This document shows positions 12,647 to 23,600 of a stretch of 64,000 bases of DNA, one piece after another. Position 1 is the first letter of the stretch. Each line of letters starts with the position of its first letter. The position numbers were made by a program, and so were the translations under genes. Under the pieces are notes generated by a model. It worked only from the letters and a program-made list of their open reading frames with translations. It made no database searches and was not told the origin of the DNA. Source of the DNA: Prinia subflava (Eukaryota; Chordata; Aves; Passeriformes; Cisticolidae); the NCBI RefSeq assembly GCF_021018805.1, contig NW_026961085.1:62001-126000 (forward strand), given 5' to 3'.

Positions 12647-13039
12647 TGATGCCTTAGGGCTGGGCTTTTCTGTTTTGTGTGATAGCACTGAGTGGTGCTC
12701 GGATCTTCACGAGGTGATGGGGGTAGGGCAGTCTTGTTCAAGGACATTGTCTCCAAGCTCCAGGCCCGAGCACAAACAACCTGGAAGAGAAGGGCAAGTC
12801 GAGAGGATGGCGTTTCGTGATTCGGGGTTATTGGTTGGATGGTGCATTGCTATATGCAAATGAATGGAAACTTGTAAAAGGGGTAAGATCTGGGGACAAG
12901 CCCCTTTTTCGTCTTCATCTTGGAAATATTCGGGCTGGGCCACTTCTGTGGGTCTGGAGACGCAAGGGCATGGACTTGAATAAACACTCATTTTGTTCCT
13001 TTCACTCTGTCTAGCCTCTGTTTCAGCCTCAGGGCATCA
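12647..13039 (+). mobile_element. Solo LTR, 393 bp (left arm)
   Basis: Begins TGATGCC and ends GGCATCA, with imperfect inverted termini. It is flanked on both sides by the 4-bp target duplication TGTA (12643-12646 and 13040-13043). An AATAAA signal lies near 12979 in plus orientation. No internal genes are present, so it is a solo LTR of an endogenous retrovirus. A 4-bp duplication fits a gammaretrovirus-like (ERV1) element, but the family is not certain. Confidence 0.75.
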
Positions 13040-13040
13040 T

Positions 13041-13066
13041 GTATATATATATATATATATATATAT
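13041..13066. repeat. (TA)n microsatellite (left arm)
   Basis: About 12.5 TA units directly after the solo LTR. The mirror copy at 26362-26394 is 8 bp longer; this is one of the two indels found between the arms. Confidence 0.9.
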
Positions 13067-13328
13067 GCACATAGGGTTTATTTTAGAACAATTTGGTTGC
13101 AGTGGAAGGCAGGTATTTAGCCATTCCAGTTATTATTATCTCTAGTCACATAGCAATATGACAACATAAAAATATTACATGAGGAAATGTAAGAAAGGGG
13201 GAAAAAAGCACATTAAGAGAGAGAGAAAAAGAAAAAGAGTGAAAAAACATATCATCACTCCTGGATCTTGTGATGGGACTTGACTGTTGCAGCTTAGATT
13301 TTCAGTGGTCAAAATGATGGTCATCATC

Positions 13329-13678
13329 TGTCAGGGATGGGGGGTGATGTTGCAGCACAGCTGGCCTGCATCTGGACAAAATTAATTTGGTCATAAATCC
13401 AATTTAGCTGACCTGGCTTGTTCTAGAAACAACTCCCTAAGTGAACAATGGAACTGGAACAGAGACCTCAGCCAAAGCCATGGAAGCCCTGGATGCAAAC
13501 ACATTGCTGGCCAGAGATCTGGACAGTGCAGAGATCCCAACCAATTGCCTATCTAAACCCAGGAAATTCAAACCCCCTATAAAAAGAAGCTCTGAACAAT
13601 AAAACGGGCTGTTTGCTGATGACCCTTGGTGTGTACTGTGTTGTGTGCCTGTCTCCAACCCATGACCCTCATGTAACA
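13329..13678 (+). mobile_element. Probable second LTR (left arm)
   Basis: TGTCAGGG start, TATA box at about 13577 (CCTATAAAAAG), poly(A) signal at about 13597 (CAATAAAAC) and a TGTAACA end give the layout of an LTR in plus orientation. I found no target-site duplication, so the borders are tentative. Confidence 0.45.
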
Positions 13679-14009
13679 GGGAGATGTCTGTGAAACACAA
13701 AGTGCAATAAGTTTAGAATAAGGTGAGGCTCAGTAGGAATGCCCAGGTACCTGCCTGGAGAACTGGAAGTTGTATAAGGGAGGGCAATTAGCAAGATAAG
13801 AAGCCTTGCACGATTTGTGTCTTATGAGCCTCAAAGGTTTGTCCCCAAAGCCACCCACGGAGTCAATCCTTCTTTGGAGGACCAACTGGGAATTGGCCAA
13901 TTCCCAACTGACAATTCCTTTGGGAATGTCCCCAAGGACCAACACAACCAACATTTCTTGGGGTGCGAAAAAAGGTGTTTTCCCTCCAAAACCATCCTGG
14001 AGACCCTAC

Positions 14010-14542
14010 CTGGAGCACCCCAAAGGTGCAGTGGTAGCCCATGTGCACCAGGCAGCGCAGGGTCAGCTTGAGCACCACAGAACTCTTGAAGCACATGAAA
14101 TTCCAGACGTTCTCCAGCAGGAAGAAGTGTGACCAGTAATAATCGCAATAACTGCGGGGATAGCAGGAAATCGGTGTGGCCAGGGGACACCAGACGGGGC
14201 TCTCACTCCTCAAAAAATCCCCTCCACACCCGCAAGGGGACCCCAGACATAGGGTCTCACCTGAGGAATGAGACCACCAGGGAACTCTTGAATTTAAAGC
14301 AGGTGTGGGAGTTGAAGCTGTTCATGCCACCGAAGCCCTGGCATTAGGGGCTGCCACGGAACATCTCCACATCACCTTTTTGGGGCAGTTTCTGTCTCAA
14401 GGAATTGGTTTTCTTGCTGGACGTGACGAGCTTGAGGAGGATGTTCCAGTCCTTGATGAACACTGCGGTGCTGGGGTTGTTGAGCCAGAACAGCTGTGCT
14501 GCTGGCTCCCACATCTTGATGACTAGAGCATCTCTGAGACTC
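14010..14542 (-). pseudogene. DNMT1: DNMT1 fragment, two exons (left arm)
   Basis: Minus-strand exons at 14261-14542 and 14010-14151, with AG/GT borders and an intron between them. The first encodes MWEPAAQLFWLNNP and LPQKGDVEM, then an in-frame TAA, then CQGFGGMNSFNS. The second encodes SYCDYYWSHFFLLENVWNF to MGYHCTFGVLQ. These match the DNMT1 catalytic domain around the PCQ loop (motif IV) and the ENV motif. The TAA replaces the proline codon just before the catalytic cysteine, and there is a 2-base frameshift near the start of the first exon. ENVRNF has become ENVWNF. The intron is kept, so this is a DNA-level duplication and not a retrocopy. Nothing else of DNMT1 is present. Confidence 0.85.
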
Positions 14543-14559
14543 CTGCGGGACACGGCTGG

Positions 14560-14740
14560 GCTGGAATGGCCAGGCCTGGGTGGCAGGGGTCAGGGGTGGG
14601 CAACAGGAATGGCCAGGAATGGCCAGGCTTGGGTGGGAATGGCCAGGCTTGGGTGGAATGGCCAGGCTTGGGTGGGAATGGTTAGGGTTAGGTGGGAATG
14701 GCCAGACCTGGGCACTGCGAATGGCCAGAGCCAGGTGGTA
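14560..14740. repeat. About 20-bp minisatellite in DNMT1 intron (left arm)
   Basis: Tandem units of the type GGAATGGCCAGGCTTGGGTG with length and base variants, lying upstream (minus sense) of the first DNMT1-like exon. One variant creates two telomere-like TTAGGG/GTTAGG units near 14686-14695. Confidence 0.75.
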
Positions 14741-14742
14741 AC

Positions 14743-15142
14743 AGCCAGGGCTGGGCACAAGAAATTTCCATCAGATTTTCTAATTTGGAGGTTTGTAGCC
14801 TCCAGGCAGTGATAGTTCGCCCCCTCTGCAGTAGCCATTACTTCACCAAAGCTCACCTCCTCCCTTGAGGCAAGCCTGGCCTTGCAAAGCACCCTGGCCC
14901 TGCACAAATGAGCAAAGGTTTTGAGTCACTGATCATGAGTAGATAAATAGTCCAGTCTCTCACAGTCACTACTCTAGGCTGTCTCTTCCCTCCACAATTT
15001 CTGTTTTAGGCACCTCCAGGTTTACCTCCAAATACCCACAAGAATCAAAAGAATACACATCAAAAGAATACACATCAAAAGCTGTTCTTCCTCTTGGACC
15101 TGGCTTAGTTCCAGCATCTTGGGGATTGAAAACTGGCACAGC
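14743..15142. other. Inner end of left arm
   Basis: No recognised gene. A minus-strand frame (14969-15150) encodes a short anonymous peptide containing a twofold FDVYS repeat, produced by a 15-bp tandem duplication absent from the right arm. Confidence 0.5.
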
Positions 15143-15150
15143 CGGTGTGT

Positions 15151-15396
15151 CCTTCAGTGTCACCGCCTCCTCAGCCCCCTCAGTCTCACCGTCCTTCAGC
15201 AGCTCCTCAGGGGACGGTGCCTGGGGCCACCAGCAGCTCCCACCGCTCCAGGGACACCAGGCTCTGGAACTGCTGCTCCACCCGGCCCGGCCACCAGCTC
15301 GGACCCAGCACAGGAAGAGGAGAAAGAGGGGGGACAAACAGAAAAGCAAAAGGTGAAAAAGGCAGCTGAGGGGGAAAGAAGTAAAAATGCAGCCTA
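15151..15396 (-). repeat. 246-bp segment, copy B at the spacer junction
   Basis: Identical by eye to 5522-5767. It starts within 10 bases of the point where arm pairing ends. Other HSF5-related duplicates here are visibly diverged, so this exact match stands out. Confidence 0.85.
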
Positions 15397-15582
15397 TATG
15401 CGTATACAAATGTGTATACAAACATCCATCTATCCATCTAAACATCAATATAACTCTAACTATGTATGCAGATTTATAAATATAACTTCATACATGTATA
15501 AATATTACTCTACACATATATGAATGTACTTAGCAAATCTAAAAATGTAACTACATATATTTAAATATAATTCTATCATATC
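15397..15582. repeat. AT-rich tract in spacer
   Basis: Low-GC TATA-type sequence like the tracts that follow the same 246-bp segment in the arms. The wording differs, so only the composition is shared. Confidence 0.6.
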
Positions 15583-16628
15583 TGTTATAAATGCCAATAC
15601 AATATTCCAGTTAAAATAATTTGGTTTATTAACAAAAGATTGAATTACAGAATTATGCTAAACCCACCAACAGCAGAGATACTTGAAAATTTTTACCTGG
15701 AAAATGCCAAGGGTGAACCTTGAGACACAGAACCTGGCTGTCTGCTGTCTCCCCCTAGGTTCACAAATTTGTCCGGTTCGGGGCTTGGTTTTTATACACT
15801 TTATTCTGCCCTTGGCAACAGTTCCTCATTTTCCCCCTTTGTGTCTAAGCTAGCTATTCAAATTCATGGATGTCTCTGGCTCAGCTGAAAAGAGTCCCCT
15901 CTCTCTGGTAAGGTGTTAATTTCTGGTTTGGGCAGATTTCCTGGCTGATTAATGGTCCGAGATATGGATGATGATGCTTGATGCTGGGTGAGAGTGGTGG
16001 CTGGTGGTGTTGATGGTCCTGCCGCCTTATCTTGATGGGTCTCCTCCCGGTGCTTGAGGAGACTGCTGGTTTTCCCGTAAACCTTTTGTCTATTTCTGAA
16101 TGTGAGCTTCTGGGGTGGTGCCTGCCTTTTCATAATTTGGTTTAACAAAATGTTACAAGGTGTCCTGAAACTTATACTTTCATACAACACACACATATAT
16201 ATATACAGTTTTATAGTTTTCTGTTGCCATGAGGTTTTTTTCCTGGTTTGCCAAGCGTTCATATTGAAGGAGAAATGTGCAGTTTCTCGCACTCGTGAAT
16301 ATAAACACAGGATCATGTTTTATAAACACTGGCCATGTTTTGCTAACTGTCTTTCATTGTTTACATATTTCTAGGTGGGAGGAGAAAGGTGATTGACAGT
16401 TGGCTTGACCAATGTGGATTGAGAGGTGGAATTCCATCCTCCAATCCATGGGCCTCATAGGAAATGTATAAAACTGGGTTTTTGTAAATAAAGTGGTCTT
16501 CCTGCCCTGCATGCTCTGAGCCCAGAACTGTGTCCCGAGTCTTATTTTCTGGCCAGGCCCCGCAGTGATAGTTTTCAATAAATTTCATTAACTATAAGAA
16601 CATGAATTAACATTCTACATTTTTCACA
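15583..16628 (-). mobile_element. LTR A, minus orientation, with nested insertion
   Basis: Runs from TGTTATAAATGCC to TTTTCACA in plus sense and is flanked by the 5-bp duplication ATATC. In minus sense it has a TATA box (GTATAAAAACC) and an AATAAA close to the TTATAACA end. It is the same family as LTR B at 16658-17342. The extra length comes from a 346-bp insertion at 16222-16567. No retroviral genes are attached. Confidence 0.7.
16222..16567 (+). mobile_element. Nested LTR-like insertion inside LTR A
   Basis: A block absent from LTR B, flanked by the direct repeat ATAGTTTTC (16213-16221 and 16568-16576). In plus sense it has a TATA box (TGTATAAAACTGG) and an AATAAAGTGG signal followed by a GC-richer tail ending CCCCGCA. 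That layout is LTR-like, but a 9-bp duplication is unusual for a retrovirus, so the class is uncertain. Confidence 0.45.
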
Positions 16629-16657
16629 ATATCTATATATACTCTTAATTATACACT

Positions 16658-17342
16658 TGTTATAAACGCCAGGACAAATTTATTGCCAAATTCAATAGTT
16701 TGGTTTATTAACATCCAAATCACAAAATTTAGAATCAAATTATAACAATTTTAAACAATAAAAACAAAACAATACGAACCCCACGAACAGCAAACTTACT
16801 TGACCGAAGTTCTCCCGGGAAAAGTAGAGCCAAGGGTGACCCCAGAGACACAGGACCTGGCAGCCGGTGTCTCTAGCTGGGTTCACAAATTTGCCCACCT
16901 AAAGGCCCAACTTAAATACCCTTAGTTTCCCCCTCGGCAACTTTCCTTCCATTGTTTCTCTAATCATCGGCCATTAACTTTATTTACATTAAATCCCGAA
17001 AGGGTCCCCGGGCACATTCAAATGCTAATGTCCAGAGCTAGTCCTTGCTTTGAGTAACTGTCGTAGAGGTGTGTGATGACCGATGTAAGTCCTCGCTGGC
17101 ACGTCTTTGCTGGCATGTAGCGTTTGACCGTTGCGAGTCCCGATGAGTTTAGCTGCACGTAGGCAGGAGCAAGTCATTCTCACCTTCTATTTTTGGAACC
17201 CGGAAGATCAGGGAGGTGCTTTCCAGAAGTTCGTGAAACGTGCGGGTTGAGCAGACACACACATACCTTTATACAATATATATCACAGTTCCCAATCTAT
17301 AATGATTTATAGAACATGAATTAAATAACCATATTTCCCACA
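16658..17342 (-). mobile_element. LTR B, minus orientation
   Basis: TGTTATAAACGCC to TTTCCCACA in plus sense, flanked by CACT on both sides. It is a clear relative of LTR A (shared AATAAACCAAA region, a conserved GGTTCACAAATTTG stretch and the GAACATGAATTAA end). The two LTRs are only 29 bp apart with no internal region, so they are separate insertions or a collapsed pair. Confidence 0.7.
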
Positions 17343-17450
17343 CACTTCTATAAATATGAATATATAGATGTATAAACACAATTCTATATAATTGTAAATA
17401 TATGGATATATAAATATAACTACAGATCTATAAATCTATGTATAAACGGA
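17343..17450. repeat. Short AT-rich tract in spacer
   Basis: TATA-type sequence next to the decayed HSF5-related unit, matching the position such tracts hold in the arms. Confidence 0.5.
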
Positions 17451-18114
17451 GGTATTCCACCTGCCCAATGATCACAGGCTCTCCTTCAGTCTCTTCTTCC
17501 CACTCAGGGCAGCCTTCCTGGCAAGGCAGATCAGACAGATATTTGGGAAGCAAAGGGAATGCTGAGTCAATATTGGTTTTTGTGCATCTTTCCCTTTGGA
17601 AGTAACTCTCCTTCTACCAAAGAGTGTAGAAGATGATGTGAAAGGCAGACTCTCACTTGGGAATTTGAAGACTGCTCTTTAAAGAACAGGGATCCTTCCA
17701 AGTTTTCAAAACTGTGTAAAGCATTGCAGTATCTTGATAAAGTCTCAGCACTTGCAGTGCAAATGGCAACCTTGAGAGCTTGAAACACAGTTCCAGCTCC
17801 CACAAAGAAGCCCAGCCTTGTTCTTTCTCTATGTTGACAGAGCTCACTGAAATGTGACTATGCTCAGTCCTCACTGAAATGGCTGAAGCTGAAGGGTGCT
17901 GTGAGCTGAGTTATGAACCAAACTGGGACATGTGGGTTGGTGACAACTTCCACAAGGTCATGTTTATTCCCTGCTCTCTTGCCAAAGTGAAGGACTCAGT
18001 GTGAGCCTCTGGAGCAGCGTGGGAGGGCAGGGCTTGGTGAAGCTGTGCCAGTGCAGGATTTGAACTAAAGGCACCAGGAAGCACCAACCCTTCAGACAAG
18101 GACTCAACTCTTCT
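17440..18114 (-). pseudogene. Decayed HSF5-like 3' end (part 1)
   Basis: On the minus strand this aligns with 6045-7150 of the left arm: exon-like module, 3' flank and the second half of the HSF5-like terminal exon. It encodes GLVLPGAFSSNPALA where the intact gene has GLVLPDAFSSNPALA, then shifts frame, and the stop is lost. It is interrupted at 18114 by a solo LTR; the remainder is at 18769-18970. Confidence 0.75.
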
Positions 18115-18764
18115 TGTTACAAACAGGTTTTAACTAAGTAATTCAAGTTCTGTCTAATTACGAATGGTTGGTATCTGTTTTGGTTTGCTAAGTTGAAAGT
18201 TTACCTCAACTCTGTTTTAAGACAGATTATTAATTACCTCTACCCATTTTTAATCACCTCATCCAATTGTTAGTATCCATCCCTGCTTGTTAGTTAAGAG
18301 TTCACCGTGTTAATCATTCTCACCCATTTACTCCTCACCTGTATATCCTGGTCCCATTCCTCAGGTATTGCCCTGCTGCTCCCTAAAATAGCATCTGATA
18401 TGCAAATAAAGGAGATACCAGAACTCTGGGTATTACTCAGAAATAAAAGACTCTGAAGACAAAGAGCCAGAGCAGAATCCAAGACTGAAAGTGATGCCCC
18501 TGGACAGATGCAGAAGTAAGACTACTAGCCAAAGCAGCTTCATCTGGTTGCCGTGATCTGAACCATCCTCCATTGGCAGGATGTCCCTGGACAATGAGGA
18601 CGGGAGCCCCAGCTCTGCTGCGAAGTGAAGCTGACTGCACCTCCTCCTCAGAGTTGCTGAAGAGACCAGCAGTGGCATGCGTGGCCCCTCAAGCCCCCAC
18701 CCAGAGCTGATTTCTCTAATAAAGGTGTTAAAAACAAGCAGGTCTCCTTGCCCTGTTTATTACA
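18115..18764 (+). mobile_element. Solo LTR, 650 bp, inside the decayed HSF5-like exon
   Basis: Starts TGTTACAAAC, ends TTTATTACA, and is flanked by the 4-bp duplication TTCT (18111-18114 and 18765-18768). Comparison with the intact exon at 7140-7170 shows the empty site directly. AATAAA signals near 18404 and 18720 support plus orientation. No internal genes. Confidence 0.8.
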
Positions 18765-18768
18765 TTCT

Positions 18769-18970
18769 GATCTTCCTTTCTGTCACAGGCAGGCTCAGAG
18801 CAGCTGTCTCACACCTCTCTAAACCAGTGTGGGCTCTCTCTTTACAAAGCTCCTTGGGCTCCTGGGAAATGTTCCCTTAGCTCATGGCACCAGGCAAAGC
18901 TCCCTCTGCTATAGCCCTGTCCATAGGATCCCCACCTGAAGATGCAGAGGCAACATTAATATTCCCCTTT
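18769..18970 (-). pseudogene. Decayed HSF5-like terminal exon (part 2)
   Basis: Continuation beyond the LTR, aligning with 7165-7357 (first half of the intact terminal exon, minus strand). The block around GGCAGGCTCAGAGCAGCTG is conserved, but the GACAATATTAGC exon start is altered. Exons 1-3 are not found next to it. Confidence 0.7.
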
Positions 18971-19189
18971 GTTGCAGTGCCTTCTTGAGGTGTTGCCTCA
19001 AGACTACCGGGCTACCTAAGGCACCACAGCGGCTTAAGGTACAGCCAGCAGGCTGTGCCAGCTGACCAGATCCCTGTAGGTTCTTGTCCTGGACAATGCT
19101 GGAAGACACTGATGGAACATTGCAACAACAGTGAAGAAGTGAATGAAGGACTCTGCTGAGCTGTCACAGGGCATTTATTGGAGCATCTG

Positions 19190-20310
19190 GGAAGAACTCC
19201 CAGACAACCAACAAGGCTTGTGCTTTGAGCAAAACAAGAAACAAAACAAAGCAACCAAAAGCACTGTTCACTCTGCAAAGCAAGGCTTTGTGATCTACAC
19301 AGCTCTTACATGGAAATCAAGCAAATTAGGCAGTAACAGCTTTGCCTTTACTCTGCAGACATGGAAAACACTAACTAATGCAGAATGAAAGCCAGTACCG
19401 GAAAAGGTGGGTAAGTGTCTGCAGCAGCTCCTGTGCTTGTTGGGAACACTGACAACCAACAAGGCTTGTGTTTTAAGGAAAACGAGATAGCAAGACACAG
19501 TAACCAAAAGAAGACTTCTCTGTTCCATCTGCAAAGCAAAGCTTTGTGTTCTACATAGCTCTTACATGGAAATCAAGCAAATTAGGCAATAACAGCTCTT
19601 GCACTGCAGACATGGAAAACAACAACTGGTGTAGAATGTAAACCAGTACTGGAAACAGCAGGAAAGTGTCTGCAGCAGCTTCTCTGCTTGCTGGGAACAG
19701 AGACAACTAACAAGGCTTGTGTTTTGAGCAAAATAGGAAAGCAAAAGAAAACAACCAAAAGTGGGCTTCTCTGTTCCATATGCAAAAGAAAGCTTTGTGT
19801 TCTCCATAGCTACTACATGGAAATCAAGCAAATTAGGCGGTAACAGCTTTGCTCTTGCTCTGTAGACATGGAAAACAACAACTGGTGCAGAATGTATACC
19901 AGTACTGGAAAAGGCAGGAAAGTGTCTGGAGCAGCTCCTTTGCTTGCTGGGAACACAGATAACCAACAAGGGTTGTGTTTTGAGGAAACCAAGAAAGCAA
20001 AACACAGCAATCAAAAGAAGACTTCTCTGTTCACTCTGCAAACGAATACTTTGTGTTCTACATAGCTGTTACACGGAAATCAAGCAAATTAAGCAGTAAC
20101 ATCTTTGCTCTTGCTCTGCAGATGTGGAAAACACCAACAGGTGCAGAATGTAAGCCAGTACTAGAAAAGGCAGGAAAGTGTCTGCAGCAGCTTCTTTGCT
20201 TGCTGAGATCACAGAAAACCAACAAGGCCTGTGCTTTGAGCAAACCGAGAAAGCAAGACACACAAGCTGGAAGGAGACTGTACTGTTCATTCTGAAAAGC
20301 AAAGCTTTTT
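19190..20310. repeat. About 250-bp tandem repeat, roughly 4.5 copies
   Basis: The motif GACAACCAACAAGGCTTG or close variants recurs at about 19203, 19451, 19702, 19958 and 20214, i.e. every 248-256 bp, with whole units between them similar. Minus-strand frames stay open across units (for example 19562-20041), giving a repeated peptide of no recognised family. I regard this as satellite-like DNA. Confidence 0.8.
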
Positions 20311-20319
20311 TTCGCGAGA

Positions 20320-20600
20320 GAGATAAGGGTCTTCATATGCCCGAGCTTCCACACTTTGGGATTTAACAGGAGGTTTAAGGAGGGATATTGTGTAGGTGGT
20401 TTAGGAAGACTCTACCTTCCTAGTGCCTTAGCCACCAGGGAAAGGAAGAGGAGCTTAGGATATAAGGAGGGTGCGCTTTCCAAAACCCCGAGAGAGAAAA
20501 CCCTGCAGGTGTGTGCCCCAGTGGACTCTGACTCTTTATTAGAATAAAGTTGAAGTGGTCCTTTGTCTCCTTTTTACACATAAACCTCTGGCATTTGTGG
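20320..20600 (+). mobile_element. Possible LTR fragment
   Basis: TATA-like AGGATATAAGG at about 20458 and an AGAATAAAG signal at about 20541, followed by a TGGTCCTTTGTCTCC tail, resemble an LTR promoter/polyadenylation region. No termini or duplication were identified. Confidence 0.35.
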
Positions 20601-23600
20601 ATTTTCCAGACATGATTTTAAAAGCAAATTGGTTCTAAGGAAAGCAGATTGTGAGTTATATTACATTAAAGAATAGTCTTGAAAACACTAAAAAGTATGT
20701 CTCATTGTCAGATCAGGCTATCTAGAGCAAGCTGTATTGTGTCAAGCCAAGAAAGATTTTTAAAGCTGATTTGACACCATGCGGGTGTAAAATTACTAAT
20801 CTTTGCCTTGTGCTGTATCATGCACAGCTCTGAGATTTAAGGCCTCAGCTCTCTGACTTTGCAGACGTAAGTAATCATACTGTGTTTGGTACTGCTGGGG
20901 TGAAGGTTGTAGCACAAAGCTCCTAAATAATCTACCATTTCATTCTATCCATAGGGAATGTCTGGTGAATCCTGGTACCAGTCATGTAAGATCAAGGAAC
21001 AGAGAACAAAACACAGCTGCCAAAGTTCCTTGAGTATAAGAGCAAAACCCCATCAGTGGAGACCACCAGGCCAGCACCCCCTGCCCTGCCTTCAGTGCTG
21101 TGCAGAGCCATGCGGCACCTCAGTCAGGGCACAGGCAGCCACAAGTGTGGCTGTGGCACAGGGGCTCCTGAGAGCCTGTGTGATGGTGGGACAAGCTGCC
21201 CCAGCCCTGGCCCTGGCCCTCTCCAAGGTGTGGGCAGCAGCACAGGCTCCCTGCCCTGCACAGTTATTTGCACCAGGGTGCCCTGCACCAGCAGGTGCCC
21301 TTGCCCATCCATGTGATGTCTTCCCTCAGGGTGCCACTCCTGCATGGCCACACTCAGGGTGCAAGTGAGTACATCTCAGCCAGAGCAGGAGGTTGCCTTT
21401 GCTTCCCAAACTCACCTGAGAAGTGAGCAGCAAAGTTGTCCTCCCTTACTGGAGGAGACCATGGCAAGACCTTGCTTGGTATCAGCCTGCAAGAAGCCAG
21501 CTGCACTCACAGAGCAGCCCCACAGCACAAAGGGTCAACAGCCAGCTGCCACCCAACCCCAGCAGCCTGAGCGTGGCACACAGCCTCTGGTCTGCGAGCC
21601 TCTCTGGCCTGCGCAAGAGCGGTCCTGCCAGTGGCAGCAGCAAGGACAAGCCGGCATTGCCGTTGGCTCCCCAAAGCCTCTGCTTGCTGAGTAGCACCAT
21701 AGACACTTCCTTCCTCCTAACCACACATCCCTGGCACCCCAGCACAGGCAGAGATGGGTGAAAGGCAGCTGTTCTCACATTTGCCAGGTCCTTAATCAGC
21801 CTCTCCAGCCTGCTGGCTCTCAATGTCCTCCTCAGGATAAGAGAGAAGTGGGAAAAGATGAGCAGTGATGCCTCTGTGGCTTGGTTGAGGGAGCAGCACT
21901 CAGGCACAGAGCCCAGAGTGGAGACAGACTCATTGCACAGCAGTGGCTCAACTCCTTCTCCAGGGCTTTGATGGATGGGACACAGATCACTCAGGCTCCC
22001 TTGGTCCTGTGAAGAGGGAGAGAGCTGCATGACCCCCAAGCCACCTCTTCTCTCCTGTCATGCAGCTCTACCTGAGAGCTGCCCACAGCTTCAGGGCCAG
22101 CTCTCCGCAGCTGGGGAGTGGTGCTCCTCTGCTCCTGAGCATGCCCTGTCTGGCTGCTCCTGAAGCACTCCCCAGATTACTCCTGGAGGGGGCCCACCCG
22201 TAGATCCTTTAGCACCTGAGAGTCCCAAAAAGAGACGAGCACAGGCCCTGCTGCCCCACAGCCTGAGGGCAGACGTGCACCTGCCCAGCCCTGTGGGTAG
22301 GACACAGAGGCAGGATGAAGCCCCATGGTTGGGGTAGGTCAGAGTTGCTGCTCAAGCCCTGCTACCATCTGATGTGCCCTGAGCAGAGGCTTTTACCCTT
22401 TCCCTTCTGGGGACCGAAGAGTGACCAGGAGGTGAGGGACAATGGAAGGACAACTGCCCCCATCCACTCCCTGCCCAGGCTCTGCAGGGAGGGCAGAGGT
22501 CATTCCCAGGGTGGTGTGTGCATGCCTGGAAACCTCTCCTGCCCTGCCATGGCACATGGCACCACAACTCACCCAAAAGTGGTAGTACTGGAGCTGGTGG
22601 GACAGGTGAGGATGTTGGAGCTGCCATGTTCATTGCTGCCTTCCTGCTGCTCCTCCTCTTTTCTCTCCCTCACTGCTGCTCAGCACCCACAGCTGATCCA
22701 GGGCCAGGCAGAGCTGTGGACGCAGGGTGGTTCGAGCTCAGAAAGCAGAGGCAAGCAGTGAGTTGCACATAGCCTCCCTAGCACTCCCTGGGGCAGGGCC
22801 CTGCCATTCTGCCCTGCTGATGTTGGGATGACACTGGTGTAGTGTGTCTTTGTCCTGGCTCCAGAGCCAGGGGGTAAGGCAAAGGCAGCTGGGCTCTGAA
22901 GGTTTTACTGCAGCTTGGCAACCACCAGTTCCTCTTGGAGAAGGAGAAGGAGAAGGTGCCTCTCGCTGGTCTTTGGGCCGTGGCTCAGAGCCACGGCCGC
23001 GCTTAGCACCACCTTGTCATCACTGAGAACCTTCCTGCAGAGCAGAGAGTGGTTGCTGTGAGGAAGGCAGCCCCTTCTGCTGTGGGACCTGGCCATGGCC
23101 ACGTGTCCCAGAGCTGTGGGGGAGCCCACCTGGAGCCAAAGCAGCTCCAGGCCTGGGACAGGAGGGCCCTGGCCTTGCTGCACGGACACGGGCCAGTCAC
23201 TGACATCAAGGATGGGAAGCAGGATAGCAGGGCTTGAGTTGGTGTTGCTTGCCCAGACCCTGCCTTCTCTCAGTGCTTCTGCCCAGACCCTGCCTTCTCT
23301 CTGTATCGGGACAGCCCCCTGCTGCTGGTTCTGCTGGCGCTGCCTCCAACTGACTGACAATCAGAGCTCAAGAGAAGCTGGGCTAGGCACTGAGGAGGGA
23401 CACTGCAGCAGGACTTGCAGGATGGACAATGCCTGCCTTGCACTGGGGAGCCCAGACACACCCGAGGCTAAGGCTCATCTTCCTCCACCTGCTGCCAAGG
23501 CTTTGCCTCCTGCAGCCCTGCATGCAGTCTGCTCCCTTTGCCCCAGGGGCACTTCAGCAATTCCAATCTGCTCAGCCTTCAGTTGACCATGACCCCAGGT

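Larger units (their letters stand above)
1..15142 (+). repeat. Left arm of large inverted repeat (palindrome)
   Basis: This stretch is the reverse complement of 24300-39434. Paired positions sum to 39435 outside the (TA)n tract at 13.04 kb, to 39427 inside it, and to 39442 after the 15-bp duplication near 15.06 kb. The differences I found are G at 535 against the complement of T at 38900 (a CpG site), T at 12600 against the complement of C at 26835, an (TA)n tract 8 bp shorter here, and one extra 15-bp unit at about 15051-15080. The inner edge is clear: pairing stops at about 15142 (15149 if one mismatch is allowed). The outer edge is cut off by the window start, so the arm may be longer. Near-identity over 15 kb of mostly noncoding DNA implies recent duplication or gene conversion. 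Confidence 0.97.

Noticed and set aside
15864..16316. 150-codon minus frame
   Set aside because: It runs through LTR A and its nested insertion; no retroviral protein is recognisable.
19562..20041. 159-codon minus frame in the spacer
   Set aside because: It is made of repeated units of the 250-bp tandem repeat, with no family and no splice or start context.
19190..20310. CRISPR-like regular spacing
   Set aside because: Whole 250-bp units are similar, with no short repeats alternating with unique spacers, and this is a bird genome.
21482..22039. 185-codon minus frame in the spacer
   Set aside because: I considered a HEAT-repeat (MROH-like) origin but could not identify any diagnostic motif, so no gene is called.
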